This document shows, in pieces, positions 1 to 12,553 of a stretch of DNA of 64,000 bases. The stretch lies in contig NC_079518.1 in the NCBI RefSeq assembly GCF_000801105.2, positions 16,348,800-16,412,799 on the forward strand, read 5' to 3'. A model generated the notes under the pieces. The model was given only the letters and a program-made list of their open reading frames with translations, made no database searches and was not told the origin of the DNA. Numbering within the stretch: position 1 is the stretch's first letter; each line of letters starts with the position of its first letter. The position numbers and the translations under genes were made by a program. The stretch comes from Raphanus sativus (lineage: Eukaryota > Streptophyta > Magnoliopsida > Brassicales > Brassicaceae).

Positions 1-25
1 TAAGATGGGGGAAATAATTAATACA

Positions 26-262
26 CCCTCCGTTTCAAATTATATGTCGTTTTGGAGCAAAATTTTCGTTTCAAAATAAGTATCGTTTTATGATTTCAAT
101 GCAAAATTTATTGATTTTTTAATCTAATCTATTTTTCTATTGGTTGAAATTTAATTAAGTGTATTGGTAATGATGTTTTTATCTAGTAAATATATAAAAT
201 TAAATGTTTTATTAATCTATGTGCCGAAGTGTAGAACGACAAATAAATTGAAACGGAGGGAG
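26..262. mobile_element. MITE with CCCTCCGTTTCA inverted termini
   Basis: The segment opens with CCCTCCGTTTCAAATTATA and closes with the inverse, TTGAAACGGAGGGAGTA. It is AT-rich and noncoding, which fits a miniature inverted-repeat element. Termini of the CTCCCTCCGTTTC kind are common in plant MITEs. No clean target duplication was read, so the superfamily is left open. Confidence 0.6.
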
Positions 263-286
263 TACGAAGCATGTTATTAATAGAAA

Positions 287-500
287 TACTCCCTTTGTTT
301 CAAACTATTTGGTGTTTAAAGTTTTTACTCCAATTAAGAAATTGTTAACTTTGATTTATTTTAGTTTTAGTATTAACTAAATTAATTCAATCAATAGAAA
401 ATAATATAATATAATACAAATGGTCATAAATAAATGGTCATAAATATCAAATAACATTAAAGTCTGTATAAAAAATATTTTTTTCTAAAAAAATGAAACA
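287..500. mobile_element. Diverged or truncated second MITE
   Basis: ACTCCCTTTGTTTCAAACTA near 288 is a diverged copy of the neighbouring MITE terminus. Only a weak GAAACATAAA-like counterpart is seen near 495, so the right end is degraded. It is noncoding. Confidence 0.35.
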
Positions 501-542
501 TAAATAAAATCTTTAAATTAAATTGATGGATCGTCAAAAAAA

Positions 543-1300
543 AAACTGTAATGATGGGCGACGAGTAATACCGTGTAGATCCACCAATCTCCAAAGCTAA
601 CACATCTACCAAACTCATATCTACCAAACTGTAATCATTATAGAGTAATTAAGGAATTTTTTTCCCTTCTAAAAGAAGATACATTAACATTGAACAAACA
701 ATCATTCGACTGTCATTAGTTGTTGATACGTGGTACAAATAATCCAGAAAACCTTACTTTGCGACCAAATCAAGGCATAATTATAACCACCACTGATTTG
801 CTTTCTTGTTTGTTTTCATTATGACGTTTCACGTACAATCATTTACAACAATACTGAAAGCTTTTTTTTTTGTTTCAACCCGACTCTGAAATGATTCGGC
901 TATCCTAATCGGAGAGTACATGAACAAAAAAAAACACTTTTTTTGTGCTTGAAATCTCTAAATCTCTGAATATGAGTTGTGAACGGAGGCAAGTCTATGT
1001 TGCATCTGAGTTTGGTCGGACTCAGTACGAAAAGACAAAACTCTTCAAAGATGTTTTATTGATCAGGTGCTCGTCTGAACTACCCATAAAACGATTAAAA
1101 GTGTGGATTTGGTGAATATGGAACACTACTTAAAAATTTCAATAATTATGTTTTCTTTTCACCAAACCACAACACATAACCTAGTGACTTATGGTAAAAT
1201 TTATTATACAATTTACCTAATATGAAATCAATTTACACATAACCTAGTGACTTATGCTTTTATAAGAACTTGAAAACAATTTACCTAGTGACTTTCTTAG
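543..1300. other. AT-rich intergenic stretch with short direct repeats
   Basis: No coding or RNA signal is seen. ACACATAACCTAGTGACTTA occurs twice here (near 1170 and 1235) and again near 2110. Roughly 75 bp at 1202-1275 is repeated at 2079-2150, on either side of the element at 1309-2047. Confidence 0.5.
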
Positions 1301-1308
1301 TTTTTAGC

Positions 1309-2047
1309 TCTGTTCTAAAAATCGGTCGCGGAGACGTTTAATTGGCCGGGTAAACGTGATTCGGTTGAGCTCCGTGGCGAATTGGACCACTTCGGTTGCA
1401 TTACGCGGTGAGCCGAGTAATGAGCGCGGACTGAATAGATTTATAGAACTCGGCCGCGTAATGCACAAAATCGCTTGGTCAGAAATCGTTGATTCCACTG
1501 CAAATTTTCGTTTCATCTACTGTGATTAACGGAGTCCGAGGATCGGACTAGAACAAAAGCTTTTTCTTTGTCTGTGACTAGGTTTTGTTTTTTAACAGAA
1601 AAAACAAGATTCAGTAAAAAAAATCACTACAAATACGGAAGAATTGAAGAAGAAGAAAAGAAGGTTGATAATCGGGAAAAGAAAGAAGTAACTTTGGTCA
1701 TAGCTAGGAAGCACGTGTTATTATTCATGTAAATTTGCATATTGATCCCTATAAAGTAGTTATTGTTGATATTTGATCCCATTATTTTCATTTTTGGATG
1801 TGTTCCAACAACTTTTTTTTTATCTCCTATATGTGATTTATTTTTTGTGAACTAATTTAGTATGTATTTGCAAATCTATAGTTTTAGTACCAAGAGTATT
1901 TTATACATAAACATATATTTATACAGATATTTTGTATTATACATATAAATAAGGTATTATACGTATAAAAGTACAAAAAATTCTGCCCCGCGTACTTCCC
2001 GATTTTTTCCGATTTTTCAATAAATTGCTAGGCCCGATTTTTAAACA
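1309..2047. mobile_element. Non-autonomous TIR element, CTAAAAATCGG termini
   Basis: The left end reads TGTTCTAAAAATCGG and the inverse of the right end reads TGTTTAAAAATCGGG. The first 200 bp are GC-rich (CG-containing) and the rest AT-rich, with no transposase motif. The short open frames in the GC-rich part are not protein-like. Superfamily uncertain. Confidence 0.45.
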
Positions 2048-2149
2048 ATTGTATAATGTATAATAACCTAACATATTATACAATTTACCTAATATGAAAA
2101 CAATTTACACATAACCTAGTGACTTATGCTTTTATAAGAACTTGAAAAA

Positions 2150-5100
2150 CAAATTCTGGTTATTTATCTAGGGAGAATGTACCTCAATGGAGAAATGTAT
2201 CTCTACAAAAAAAAGAAAACTCGAGAGATCTTTGTTTGGTGCTTGTTTGATCAAGCATTTGGTGTCACTGCTCTGCGTTAGGTGTTAACGTAGTTGGTGA
2301 AGTACTTCCAGAGTCTTGGAAGATTGAAGTCTGAACTCAGGGAGAGTTTAGCTCGGGGTTGGGTTGATCCTGATAAACAAAAGTCTAGATTCTAGGGTGA
2401 GTTTTAGCTTAGGATTGGGGTAATCCTAAAGGATTCTTGTAATAGAAAAAATTGGTGTAAGACTTTCTTGTTCTAGTGAATTTGAAAACAAAAATTTGTG
2501 TCTTTTACTTTCTGCATTTTATTTTCCTGCTCTCACTGCACTAACAATTGGTATCATAGCGGGTCACCTAAGTTACTGGTGAGAACGTGAGGACAAAAAC
2601 TAGTTCAGGAAGAAGGATATAGTTTTTGATAGAGGCGTATCAAGAGGGAATATCTATGACAAGATCACCATGTCTTGATTCATTCAATTATGGATATTGG
2701 AAGGTGCGTAAACAAGCTTTTATCAGTGGGCTTGATGAAGATTGTTGGAGTTCTATTGAAGCTGGTTGGAGTCCTCCGGTGATGCTTGATGATGAGAAGG
2801 TTGAAGTTCTTAAGCCAATGGATAAGTGGACTGCTGTAGAGAAGAAGACTTCAAGTTGCAATTCTAAGGCCAAGACTGCGATTAATGCGAGCCACTTCAA
2901 GTTGGTTTCTCAATGTGCTTCAGCTCAGAAGGCATGAAAAACATTGAAGAATATGTTTGAAGGTACTACAAGTGTCAAGCGTACCAAGCTGGATATGTTA
3001 GCATCAAGATTTGAAAATCTGAGGATGGGTTCAGTTCAATGCTAAGCTGTGTGAAATTTTCAATGAATGCTTTGCACTTGGAAAACCGTACAAGGACAAG
3101 AAGCTGGTGAAGAAACTGAAGAGATCATCGCCATCAAAGTTTGAGTCAAAGATCTCTGCTGTAGAAGAAGCTCATAATCTGGATGAGATGGCTTCTTATA
3201 AGTTTGTTGAAATTTTTCAAGCTTTTGAGTTGAGTAAATCATATGGAGGAAAGGAGAGAAAGAAAAAAGATCCATATGGAATTGCTTACAAGAGTTCATC
3301 TTCTGAAGATCCTATGGCGATGCTGTCAAGAAACTTTACTAGCTATCTAAAGCAAAGAGAAGAGAGGATAAAGAATGGAAGAAGAAGTGATTCAGGCAGA
3401 TCATCATCAAAGGTACGATGATATGAATGCAATGGATTTGGCCATGTTCGCAAAGAATGTGCGAATTTACTGAAGCTAAAGAAGAAGGATGACGTCAAGG
3501 ATGAATCTGATACTGATTCAGATGATGGTGAGGAGTTGAAGAACTTGGTGGCATTCATCATAACTTTGGAGTCTGGTTCTAAGACGAAATCTGCGGCGGG
3601 ATCTGCATCAGCTTCCATGTCAGGGTCTTTATGTGGAGGTGATGATGATGCTGGAAGTGATGATGATGATGGAAGCTTTGATCTTGCTAGAAACTATTGA
3701 AAACTGTATGAGAATTGGCTCAAACAGGTTGAGGCGAATTCAGAGTTGACTAAGGAGAAGGTCAAGCTAGAAGCTCAAGTTGCTGACACACTTAAGTATG
3801 CTTCAGAGAAAGAAGAAGAAGCACGACATGCTGGTGCTCAAATTGCAGAGACTAAAAAGGGTTTGAGGATGTTGGATGGTGGGACGAAACAACTAGATCA
3901 TCTTCTCAGTATTAGGAATAGTGATCGATGTGGCCTTGGATATCAAAGAGAATGTTCTACAGCTGAAGGTGTTTTTGTATCAGCAGGAAAAACTGAGGTT
4001 TTACCTACATCTACTATAAAATCAGAGGTTAAGATGTCTGCTGGGAATGCAACAAAGGGAAAGACTGCAGTAAATGCAGCAACTGATGTGAAGAATGCGA
4101 GTGCTACGAGTACTGCTACAACAACTGCTACGGCGAATGCTTCAGAAAGAGTTTCTGGATTGAAGAGTTCACATCAGCAAAAGTTTCGGCCTGTTTGTCA
4201 TCATTGAGGTGTTATTTGGCACATTAGGCCAAAGTGTTTCAAGTTATTCAGGGAGAAGAATCAGATGAAACAAGCTTATGGTGCTTATGGTATGAGGAGT
4301 CATGGTCCTATATGTTATTCTTGTGGAGTTCAAGAGCATATTTAACATGAGTGTTTCAAGTTTGTTCAAGGAGCTAATCATGGAGGATTTGGGCTCAAGA
4401 ATACGTGGTCTAAGAGATTTGATCACTATGGAGATGGTGGAATTAGATTTCCTCCTTACTTTGGAGGATATGGATCTTTGTATTAGTTTTTGGCAATGAT
4501 GTTACTTGTAGGAGGAGATTGAAGATGTGGTCTTCTGTCTAGAGGTGATGAGTTCACATGCATAATCAAAAAGGGGGAGATTGAAGATGTATATTCTGTA
4601 TCAGTTAGTGAAGTATTACAGGAGGTAGTACATGCGTGTGTCATGAAGATGGGCTGAGTTGGAGTTCTTGTTTTATGATGTTTGTGGACTTGTTAAGCTT
4701 GGAGAAGATGTAATAAATTTAATGAAATATTTGCACTAAGTGTAAATGATATTACTTGAAAAGAAAAAGGTAAGAGAGTTATTCCTTATGAAAAAAAGGA
4801 AAGTTGCTTAAGTTCCTTTTGAAAAAACTTGGAGAGTAAGTTATGGTTATCTATACAAGGAGGACGTGCCTCTATAGAGAAAGGCGTCTCTGCAAAAAGA
4901 AGAAAAGTCGAGAGTTCTTTGTTTGGTGCTTGTGTGATCAAGCCTTTGGTGTCACTGCTATGCGTTAGGTGTTGACATAGTTGGTGAAGTACTTCCAGAG
5001 TGTTGGAAGATTAAAGTCTGAACTCAGGAAAATTTTAGTTCGTGGTTGGGTTGATCCTGATAAATAAAAGCCTAGACTCTATGGTGAGTTTTAGCTTATG

Positions 5101-5233
5101 ATTGGAGTAATCCTAAAAGATTTTTGTATTAGAAAATATTGGTATACAACTTTCTTATTCTAGTGAATTCGAAGAAAAAAACTTGTGTCTTTTAATTTCT
5201 GCATTTTATTTCTCTGCTCTCACTGCGTTAACA
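2150..5233 (+). mobile_element. Gag-only Ty1/copia-type LTR retroelement
   Basis: A truncated 5' LTR (about 2150-2546) and a 652-bp 3' LTR (4582-5233) share about 390 bp, both ending in TCTCACTGC...TAACA. A tRNA-Met-type primer site, TTGGTATCATAGC, follows the 5' LTR at 2548, and a polypurine tract, AAAAAGGGGGAGA, lies just before the 3' LTR. The interior of about 2.0 kb holds only gag-like sequence; protease, integrase, RT and RNase H are absent. This resembles a large retrotransposon derivative that depends on a partner in trans. The 5' LTR lacks its first 250 bp, and no target duplication could be read. Confidence 0.8.
2626..4500 (+). pseudogene. Copia gag remnant with three zinc knuckles
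   Basis: The first part (2626-2934) holds FNYGYWKVRKQAF and CWSSIEAGW, a copia gag start of the DUF4219/UBN2 type. A stop at 2935 and a frame change near 3050 lead into a second frame with TSVKRTKLDMLASRFENLRM, KISAVEEAHNLDEMA and DPMAMLSRNF. A coiled-coil-like stretch with GTKQLDHLLSI follows at about 3880. Three CCHC knuckles can be recognised at about 3416-3463, 4197-4241 and 4313-4354, all in one frame. In the first and second, a TGA stands exactly where a zinc-binding Cys belongs; in the third, a TAA falls between His and the last Cys. The element can no longer make Gag. Confidence 0.75.
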
Positions 5234-5371
5234 ACATAAACCGATTGTTTGAAATATACATGAACGTTTTTTCAATATACAGACGACTTCCTGAAAATAA
5301 ATGAAAACATTATATTTTCCTATACAACAAACAACTCTCCATGTAAACATTTGACACAATTTTTAGTATTT

Positions 5372-7830
5372 TTTTGTCAGGTATCGCTTCTAGGCTAGAT
5401 CTTTCCGGGTCTAATTTATATGGGAAAATGTGTAATTTCTGATCCCTGTTTCTTTTACTAACGCATCAACCCAGCCATTCCTACTCCGAAGAATATTAGA
5501 CATGTTCACATTTTTGAAGTCTTACACCTTGATATCTGTCGCGAATGATGGCCAGTTCATCAGGCTTGTAGTCATGTCCACTAAATCCGAGCAGTCTGCC
5601 TGGAACCGTATCGAGGTTATCCTTCTGTCTTTCATACATAAGGCTGCCCAAAGTAAACCTTCCATCTCAGCATGCAAAGTTGAGAGACTCCTGTTGCATG
5701 TCCGTATTCTGAAATATTTCGAACCCATTTGATCCTTAAGACTCCACCCTAAACCACTGATGCTGTCATTATTGATCCATGATCCTCGTTTGCTTCTCCT
5801 TTTCGTTAGCTGTCCTACAACATTCTGCCTTAAGAGACGCGTGTTGGAGAGTGTCAATCGGGATACGTCTTTCATATTAAAGAGTTTGTCGTTAATTGAC
5901 TTCCAAATGTACCAACAGATTGATGAGAAGGTATCAGATATTAATCGGCTTTCTCTTACAAAACAGAAAGTTCATGGTTTGGTATATGGATGTGTTCGGG
6001 AAGTAACACGGAAGGGACAGATAGTCCGATAAATCCTATCGGTGCCAAGGTGTCTATATGTGAGCCTCTCTGCCGTTGCCACACAGTCTGAGATATCATG
6101 CCACAAAAAATGCTTCATCTTACTCGGAGTCTTTATCTTCCACACATGGCTCTGTAGGCTCGTGATACTCGATTCTATTACCCATTTCTTGTGTAAGACT
6201 CAACTTGGTAGATCGGAGTAGGTCAAAGACGGTTTTAACTGAATACACTTTTGATTTTGTGTGGTTCCAAAACTGTCCATATGGAGCACAAGAGCAAGAA
6301 GGTTTTAGCCCAAATATCAAAGGGATATCATATGTGTAAAAGAAATAATGTAAAAGCTGTATATCCTACTCCTTTGTATCATTCCTAATAAAGGACTGAA
6401 CAAGAAGTTGGGGCAGTCTGTATACAATATGGTCAGCAGGTCTAGGTGGTCGAGCCACTGTGTTTGGAACCCAAGACTCACTCCAAATCTTCGTATCTTG
6501 CCCGTACCATTTGTTTTCTGTAAACCTGATATGATTAGAGGTTTTGTTGTCATGATACTACACCATCCATATGATGGTGAGTATGTACGCCGATCTTCCA
6601 AAGGAGAAGTGTGATTATAGTACCTTCCTTTGAAAATATATACCAATAAGGAGTTCGAGTAATGAATTAGTCTCCACAATTATTTTGCAAGAAGCGCTAT
6701 ACTGAAGTCATGAAGTTCTCGAAAACCTAGCCCCCGAATCCTTGGGGGTACATATCTCGTCTCGTGTTATCCAATGTATGCCCTGTTGTTCTATTTTGAT
6801 CTCCACTAAAAATTAGACGTTGTGCCCCTTTGTTTATCGATAATTCCTTGTGAAAGCAAGTAAACCGACATCACAAATGTCGAAACTGCTTGAGCCACAT
6901 ATTTAACTTGAACTTCTTTTTCTCCCTTAGAGAGGAGCCTCGATGACCAAGTGTTGACTAGACCATTGAGAACACTTTCATCTTCGAGCCACCAATTTTT
7001 TTCGGTAATCCAAGGTACATCTCCATGCCTCCTTCTATATAAAAACCTAAGACATCTTTTATATACTGCTTCTATGAACACTCCACTTGGTTTCCAAAAA
7101 ATATCGATGATTTCGGCGCATTTAGTAGTTGTCCTCATACCTTTCCTTATATGTCTAGAATGTTCATGATCTTCTTTCATTGGCTTAATTCTGTCTTAAG
7201 AAGAAGAGTCTATCATCTGTGAAAAGAAGATAAGAGTTCGTAAGGCTTACCCTAGCAACACGAAGACCTACAATCTTCTTCTCTGCTTCAGCTCCATTTA
7301 AGAGTGAGATCTACCCCTACGTACATAGGATGAACAAAAATGGGGAGATGGGGTCTCCTTGTCTCAAATCTTCCTTGGTAGGATTCACACTCTTGGTTGC
7401 ACACTGACTAAAAATTGGTATGAAACCGATGTGACACAACACATAATGAGGTCAACCAGTCTTTCATCAAAGCCCATCTTCAATATCAAAGCTGCTCTGC
7501 AATTACATTCCACTATATCATAACCTTTGGTGGGTTTTAGCTAAGGTAAGACCACATTGGGTCTAAGTTTAGTCCTGAACCTCCCATGCTACCTGGATTC
7601 ACATGCTTCACTCTCCCGAAATAATATATGTTACACAACAATCTGACAAGGAATGTATTGTGGCGTATTATGGAGCTATCTGCATATCACTGCGACATGC
7701 TTCCAGCCTCTTGTTATGTATATATTCATCCTTTTGCTATCCCTTAGGAATCCTACTGCTCCTAGGTTGTTAGACGTACCTCTACAATAGTTAATGGGGT
7801 TCACTTCACACACACAATAAGTTTCTGCAC
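5372..7830 (-). pseudogene. LINE (L1-type) ORF2 remnant
   Basis: Read on the minus strand, the pieces come in ORF2 order. RT motifs come first: GFDERLVDLIM at about 7450-7500, LRQGDPISPFLF at about 7325-7375, and the catalytic FTDDRLFF at about 7195-7222. Next comes a thumb/connection segment (6806-7180: SARLL-like, KEVQVKYVAQAVSTFVMS). A zf-RVT-like segment follows at 6120-6680 (SLLVYIFKGRYYNHTSPLED, SYGWCSI). An RVT_3 RNase H domain lies at 5522-5875 (GLGWSLKDQ, LHAEMEGLLWAA, QADCSDLVDM). A T-run near 5369 on the plus strand fits a minus-strand poly(A) tail. The endonuclease half is missing and frameshifts separate every piece, so it is a 5'-truncated dead copy. Confidence 0.8.
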
Positions 7831-8538
7831 TAATATATAAACTTTATGAGTTTTTTTGAGGAAAAGCATACCGCCACTTGTATTAACCGGTTTTGATTTT
7901 CAATATATAATAGAGTAGAGTAAAGAAACAAAGGGAGTTTAAAATCTTCTCTCTCAAGGTTTTCAGATCTTCTCTCCAATCCTAAAATCTCTCTCTCTAG
8001 AATCGTATGAATCATAGCCGTCGACAATGGCATAGAAACAATAAATATAGGTCAAAAACATGTTATGGGCTCTTTTGTAAATAGGGGAAACTTCAGGACC
8101 AAAACTGAAATTCTTGGATCTTCATTAAAACTCATTGGGTCTGATGATGTAGTGTCGATCGACACCCAAGGTGTGGTATCATTCGACACTTGTTGATTCT
8201 CGACTGGTGTCTCTCTCGAGTCAGATAGAACACTCTTCAGTAAAACATGCATAAATTTAGATCTAACTGTCAGATGGACCTCCAACGGGTGGAATTGGAA
8301 AGCTAATTCAAAGTTCTATCTTGTGTCACAGTATGAGCTAAATCACATCGTTGGAAGACCTCCATCCATATCTAAACCTCTGATACATCTGCGCAATCCT
8401 GCTGCTCAAAAAGCTACTAAATCTCCAAAGTTCTCCAAAATGTAACTAAACATGAAAACACTTTGAAACATACTCCGAACACATATAATAGACTCGATAA
8501 AGGACTTATACCATTGTAAATGAATAATTTCATATCTC
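7830..8538 (-). other. Noncoding stretch with SIDTT-type repeat remnant
   Basis: Around 8155-8215 the palindromic GTGTCGATCGACACC and a relative encode repeated (N/S)DTTPWVSIDTT-like residues on the minus strand. From memory this is a signature of low-complexity spacers in Brassicaceae Ty3/gypsy elements. Nothing else is recognisable. Confidence 0.3.
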
Positions 8539-9247
8539 TTTCTTTCTATAAGTTTTTTTGTTTTTTTGTTCGTGCTATTAATGGGCTTTTAAAAATGCTG
8601 AATTTGTGGCTTGGAATGAAATTTGGGCTGAATAAATAAAGAAAAGCTTAGCCCATTCTCCTTCTCATGTTTAAATAGTAATGAACCTTTTGTTTCTAGG
8701 GTTCTTCCTATTATTCGAGCTCCGCTTAGTATAATCATCAATGGAGTCTTTGGAAGGTTGTGTGACACGATATTTGTGAGGAATTTCTTGGTCGAGATCT
8801 ATTCGTGTCATTTCACCTCAGGTTCTTCTCCTCTGAGACGTTACCATATACATTGATTCATCACTATTAACAATCTTCTAAAATCAGTTGACCCACTCCT
8901 TGCACAGTTATTTATTCAATGCACCTTCCCTCTTTACAAGGTGGTAGATTTTGTTGGGGTCAAAACCCGTAATATCGAAATCAACGTATAAGATTACTAC
9001 TCTTAAAGAAGTATTGGGGCAAAAATCGGTAACGATGAAATAACCGTCGGAAAGTTCCCGAGAAATCTTTCTAAAAAGAAAATAAAAATACGGAAAACTA
9101 AAACTTTGTATTTTAAGAGTATTAAATGAAAATATCTTCGAACGTATGATTCCCGAACGGACGGAAAGTGCCCAAGATAACACCAAGACTGCCTCGACTA
9201 TACGAGTGATTTTAATTTTTTATAAGAACCGACGTCGTATCAAGGAT

Positions 9248-9351
9248 GATCCGACATTGAGTGACCAATCTAAACTTTATCTCTTCGCATAGCAAAAACA
9301 AAGTTGTATGATCCGACATTGATTGACCAATCTAAACTTTATCTCTTCGCA
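9248..9351. repeat. Tandem duplication, 42-bp unit
   Basis: TCCGACATTGAGTGACCAAT through CTCTTCGCA at 9250-9290 is repeated at 9311-9351 with one or two changes. It marks the break at the end of the truncated 5' LTR. Confidence 0.65.
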
Positions 9352-11825
9352 CAATGATCTTACAGATCTCATTCTTTAGCCCTGCGGCTCTGTGGATCTG
9401 CCTTTCATTCCCGTCGGTTCCATCCGAGCAGGCAATATTCCTGCAATTGACTCCACACGGGTTATGTATCAAACCTCGGCTTCATCCTCCTCAGAAAAAC
9501 GGTACAATTTTCATACGACTAAAAGACACATTATACATTCATCGTATATACATTCATCATATAACTGAAACATAAAGCGAAAAATCATTTCTATAACCAT
9601 CAGCATTCTTAACACAGACAACCCTGGCATACTTGGCATATCTATCTCGACAAATGCTCATTGGTCCTCGGCCAATCACGCATTTCCATAAAAATCCAAA
9701 CCAGAATTTTGCATCCTCTTTTAAGGACAATTCTAAACTTACATGTCCTTAATGTTAACAAGAAAGTACCATGGTCTTATCCATGATCAGCAACGTCCTC
9801 GGCCTTCATGCCAAGCCAAAACATTTGAGCGACCTTCGTTCCATCCAATGACTTAATGGCTAAATGATAATCCGCGATTTGTCTTAAAACGCCAAATAAT
9901 GATTACACAAATAATTATTGTATATCCCATAATAGGAAACCGTACAATAATATCTTCAAAAACTCAATAACTAAACGGCTAACGAAAAGCTTGAACTTTT
10001 TCAAAAATCGATCAAGTTCCATATACTCAACAATTTGTTTTTAAGCCTGCAATGATTTACCCATAAAACGTGGCATGTAAGGAAAAACTCGTAATAAAGC
10101 TCTTGGAGCCATACAAAACATCCTTAAAAGTACACGAAATATATCTCGGAGGGCTGACTCTTCACATAGCACAGTGAAGAAAAACGCTTCTTCCGAAGGA
10201 AAATGTACTTAACCTTTAGGTTCTAATTCCTCTATCATAAATCAACTACTTAACAGCCAAACATGAACAACAGTTTTTGCTGCGAACATCCGCAGACAAA
10301 CTAAAATGTTTCACCAACGCATGGTTAAGACTAAAACCTTGCAACACCAAGAAACATCTTCAAGCGCGCAAACATTTCAAGCACGAAAAGCGGCATACGA
10401 AAGAAAAACTAATCTTCAGCATCGCGAGACGTCGCAGACACCTGAATAACCGTTTTTCGACAAAATTACCTTCCTCAATAAAAACACCTTCTTGGAAGCC
10501 TAAGAGGTCATACGCACTAACACTCTCTCAAACATGTATCCTTCGCAAAGACTCAACAACGATAATATCTACCATTATGTTTGTTTGCTGATCACAATAA
10601 ACTTTAACGTCCTAAATAGACTTAGCTATCTTATGAAGATAGCTCTCAGACATCCGACACAAGGATAATAGCGCTATAAAAGAAAACAGAAATTTTGGTC
10701 AACACTTTCAAACGACTTAAAAATTGTCTTTGGAGAGATTCTCGATTCCTACCAAACAAGTCGTATAAGCCAAAAACCTATCGCAGACTTTAAAACGGTA
10801 CGGAATCAGGTTAAAACCGTAACAGGATACATAAGCTAGTCATCGCACACCCTAAAATCGCAAGTAAACATAGATTTCGCCATAAACCCAAAACACTGGT
10901 CTCGTACATCTCTTCGTTCATTTTCCAACGTTCATGAAATTCCGAAAAAGCAAAATTTTCTAACATTCTCATCTAAAACAAACAGCGAATATATATATAT
11001 ATATCTACAAAGAGTTATATATGAGATGAAAACTCATACTCTTCACTCTACATTCACACAAATACAAACATGCTCTTAAAATGCGAGACACAATTCATTA
11101 AAAAGCAGCTGCAAACCGGAAGGGATTCAAAGTCACATGTGGTCAATCCAAAAAAATTAAATACGGTCACAACTGGCCAAAGCAAACAGCCAACAAGGCC
11201 AGTCTCGAGGCCGAAAAAGGCCCAATAAAAATGTCATCGGCAGAAACATGGCCAATATCTTTACACACAACTCAACCATAAAGGCTTCACTGGAAAACAT
11301 GTCGTAGAAAACCTTAACTTCAAGACGAATTACGAAAGGGTTAATCCCTTCAAACAAGGGTACGCAGGCAGCCTTCACAAGGCGCAGCCCCAATGTTCTC
11401 ACATTCTATTCTCATGAGGAATAAAGAATGAAAGTCCAACACCTTATGGGAATATGAGGATGAGATGAATCTCCGATACAACAATCTCGACAAAAGTTTT
11501 CGAGAGAAAAAGGAAACGTATTCCAAGCTATAGATTCCGATTAAAAACATAACTCACCCGCAAGAATCATGCTCGGCACTTAGCAGGCTGGAGGGGCTAA
11601 TTGTTGGGGTCAAGTGGTAATCTCGAAATCAGCATCTAAAATTGCTACTCTTAAAGAACTATTGGTGTCAAATCGTTAACGACGAAATTAAAGTCGAAAA
11701 ATTCCCGAAAAACCTTTCTAAAATAAATAAAAATACAGAAAACTGAAACTTCATATATTTAAGAGTATTGCACGATAAGCTCCTTGTACAGACGATTCCC
11801 GAACGTCGAAACAACCAAAAAAACA

Positions 11826-12010
11826 TCATCCGACCAATCCAATTCGCCCAATTGGATCGACCAATCCAACTCGCCATTGGGCGAGTTGGACACACCACAT
11901 CCAACTCGCCCAATGGCAAGTTGGATCGACCAATCTAACTCGCACAATGGTGAATTGAATGCACCAAGTCCAACTCGCCCAATGGCGAGCTGGATTAGTC
12001 TTGTCCAATT
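11826..12010. repeat. Minisatellite of self-complementary units in the 3' LTR
   Basis: About five units of roughly 36 bp contain TCCAACTCGCC and its inverse GGCGAGTTGGA around a short spacer, so each unit can fold on itself. It lies upstream of the LTR TATA box. The 5' LTR lacks this block. Confidence 0.75.
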
Positions 12011-12544
12011 CGCCATCAGGAGACCTGGATCAGTCTCATGCCATGCATTCTCGTCCGGAACCCCCACTTCTGGGTCTCAGTCAAACTATCTCTTGTTTCG
12101 TCTCTATTGAAGTTACCGTTAGAATTTTAAGATAAAAACTGCAAAGACTTGTTTTCTCGTATAAGTTCAAATTGATCGTATAAAACAGCTATGGTTAACA
12201 TAACACCAACACTGCCTCGACTATACGAGTGATTTGAATTATTTTATAAGAACCAACGTCATATCAAGGATGACTTCTCAAAGAAAATTTACGCTTAAAG
12301 TTGTAAAACAGCCGAAAGGGTCTAAGACACGGGAAAAGCCCATCTACGATTTTAAACGAGAGTGAGGCCATGATTACCATGACGGTTTATCGAATATTCT
12401 CGAAAGAAGATAAATGTCAAGTTCAAAGATAATTTTCAAGTTTCAACGGATAATCATGAAGATCAAGAAAAATAGAATATTTCCACGAGAGGATAAACTC
12501 GACCCGAGGGCAGGAAAGGAAAGCTCAAACCGACCTAAAGAAGA

Positions 12545-12553
12545 GTATATAAG
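12545..12553 (+). promoter_or_regulatory. LTR TATA box
   Basis: GTATATAAG lies inside the 3' LTR about 570 bp before its end, a usual place for the U3/R boundary of a retroelement. Confidence 0.45.

Noticed and set aside
1304..1516. Minus-strand 70-codon frame in a GC-rich patch
   Set aside because: It lies at the end of a TIR element and has no recognisable protein content.
11668..12110. Four overlapping frames of 60-108 codons
   Set aside because: All arise from the palindromic minisatellite, so they are open on both strands by symmetry.
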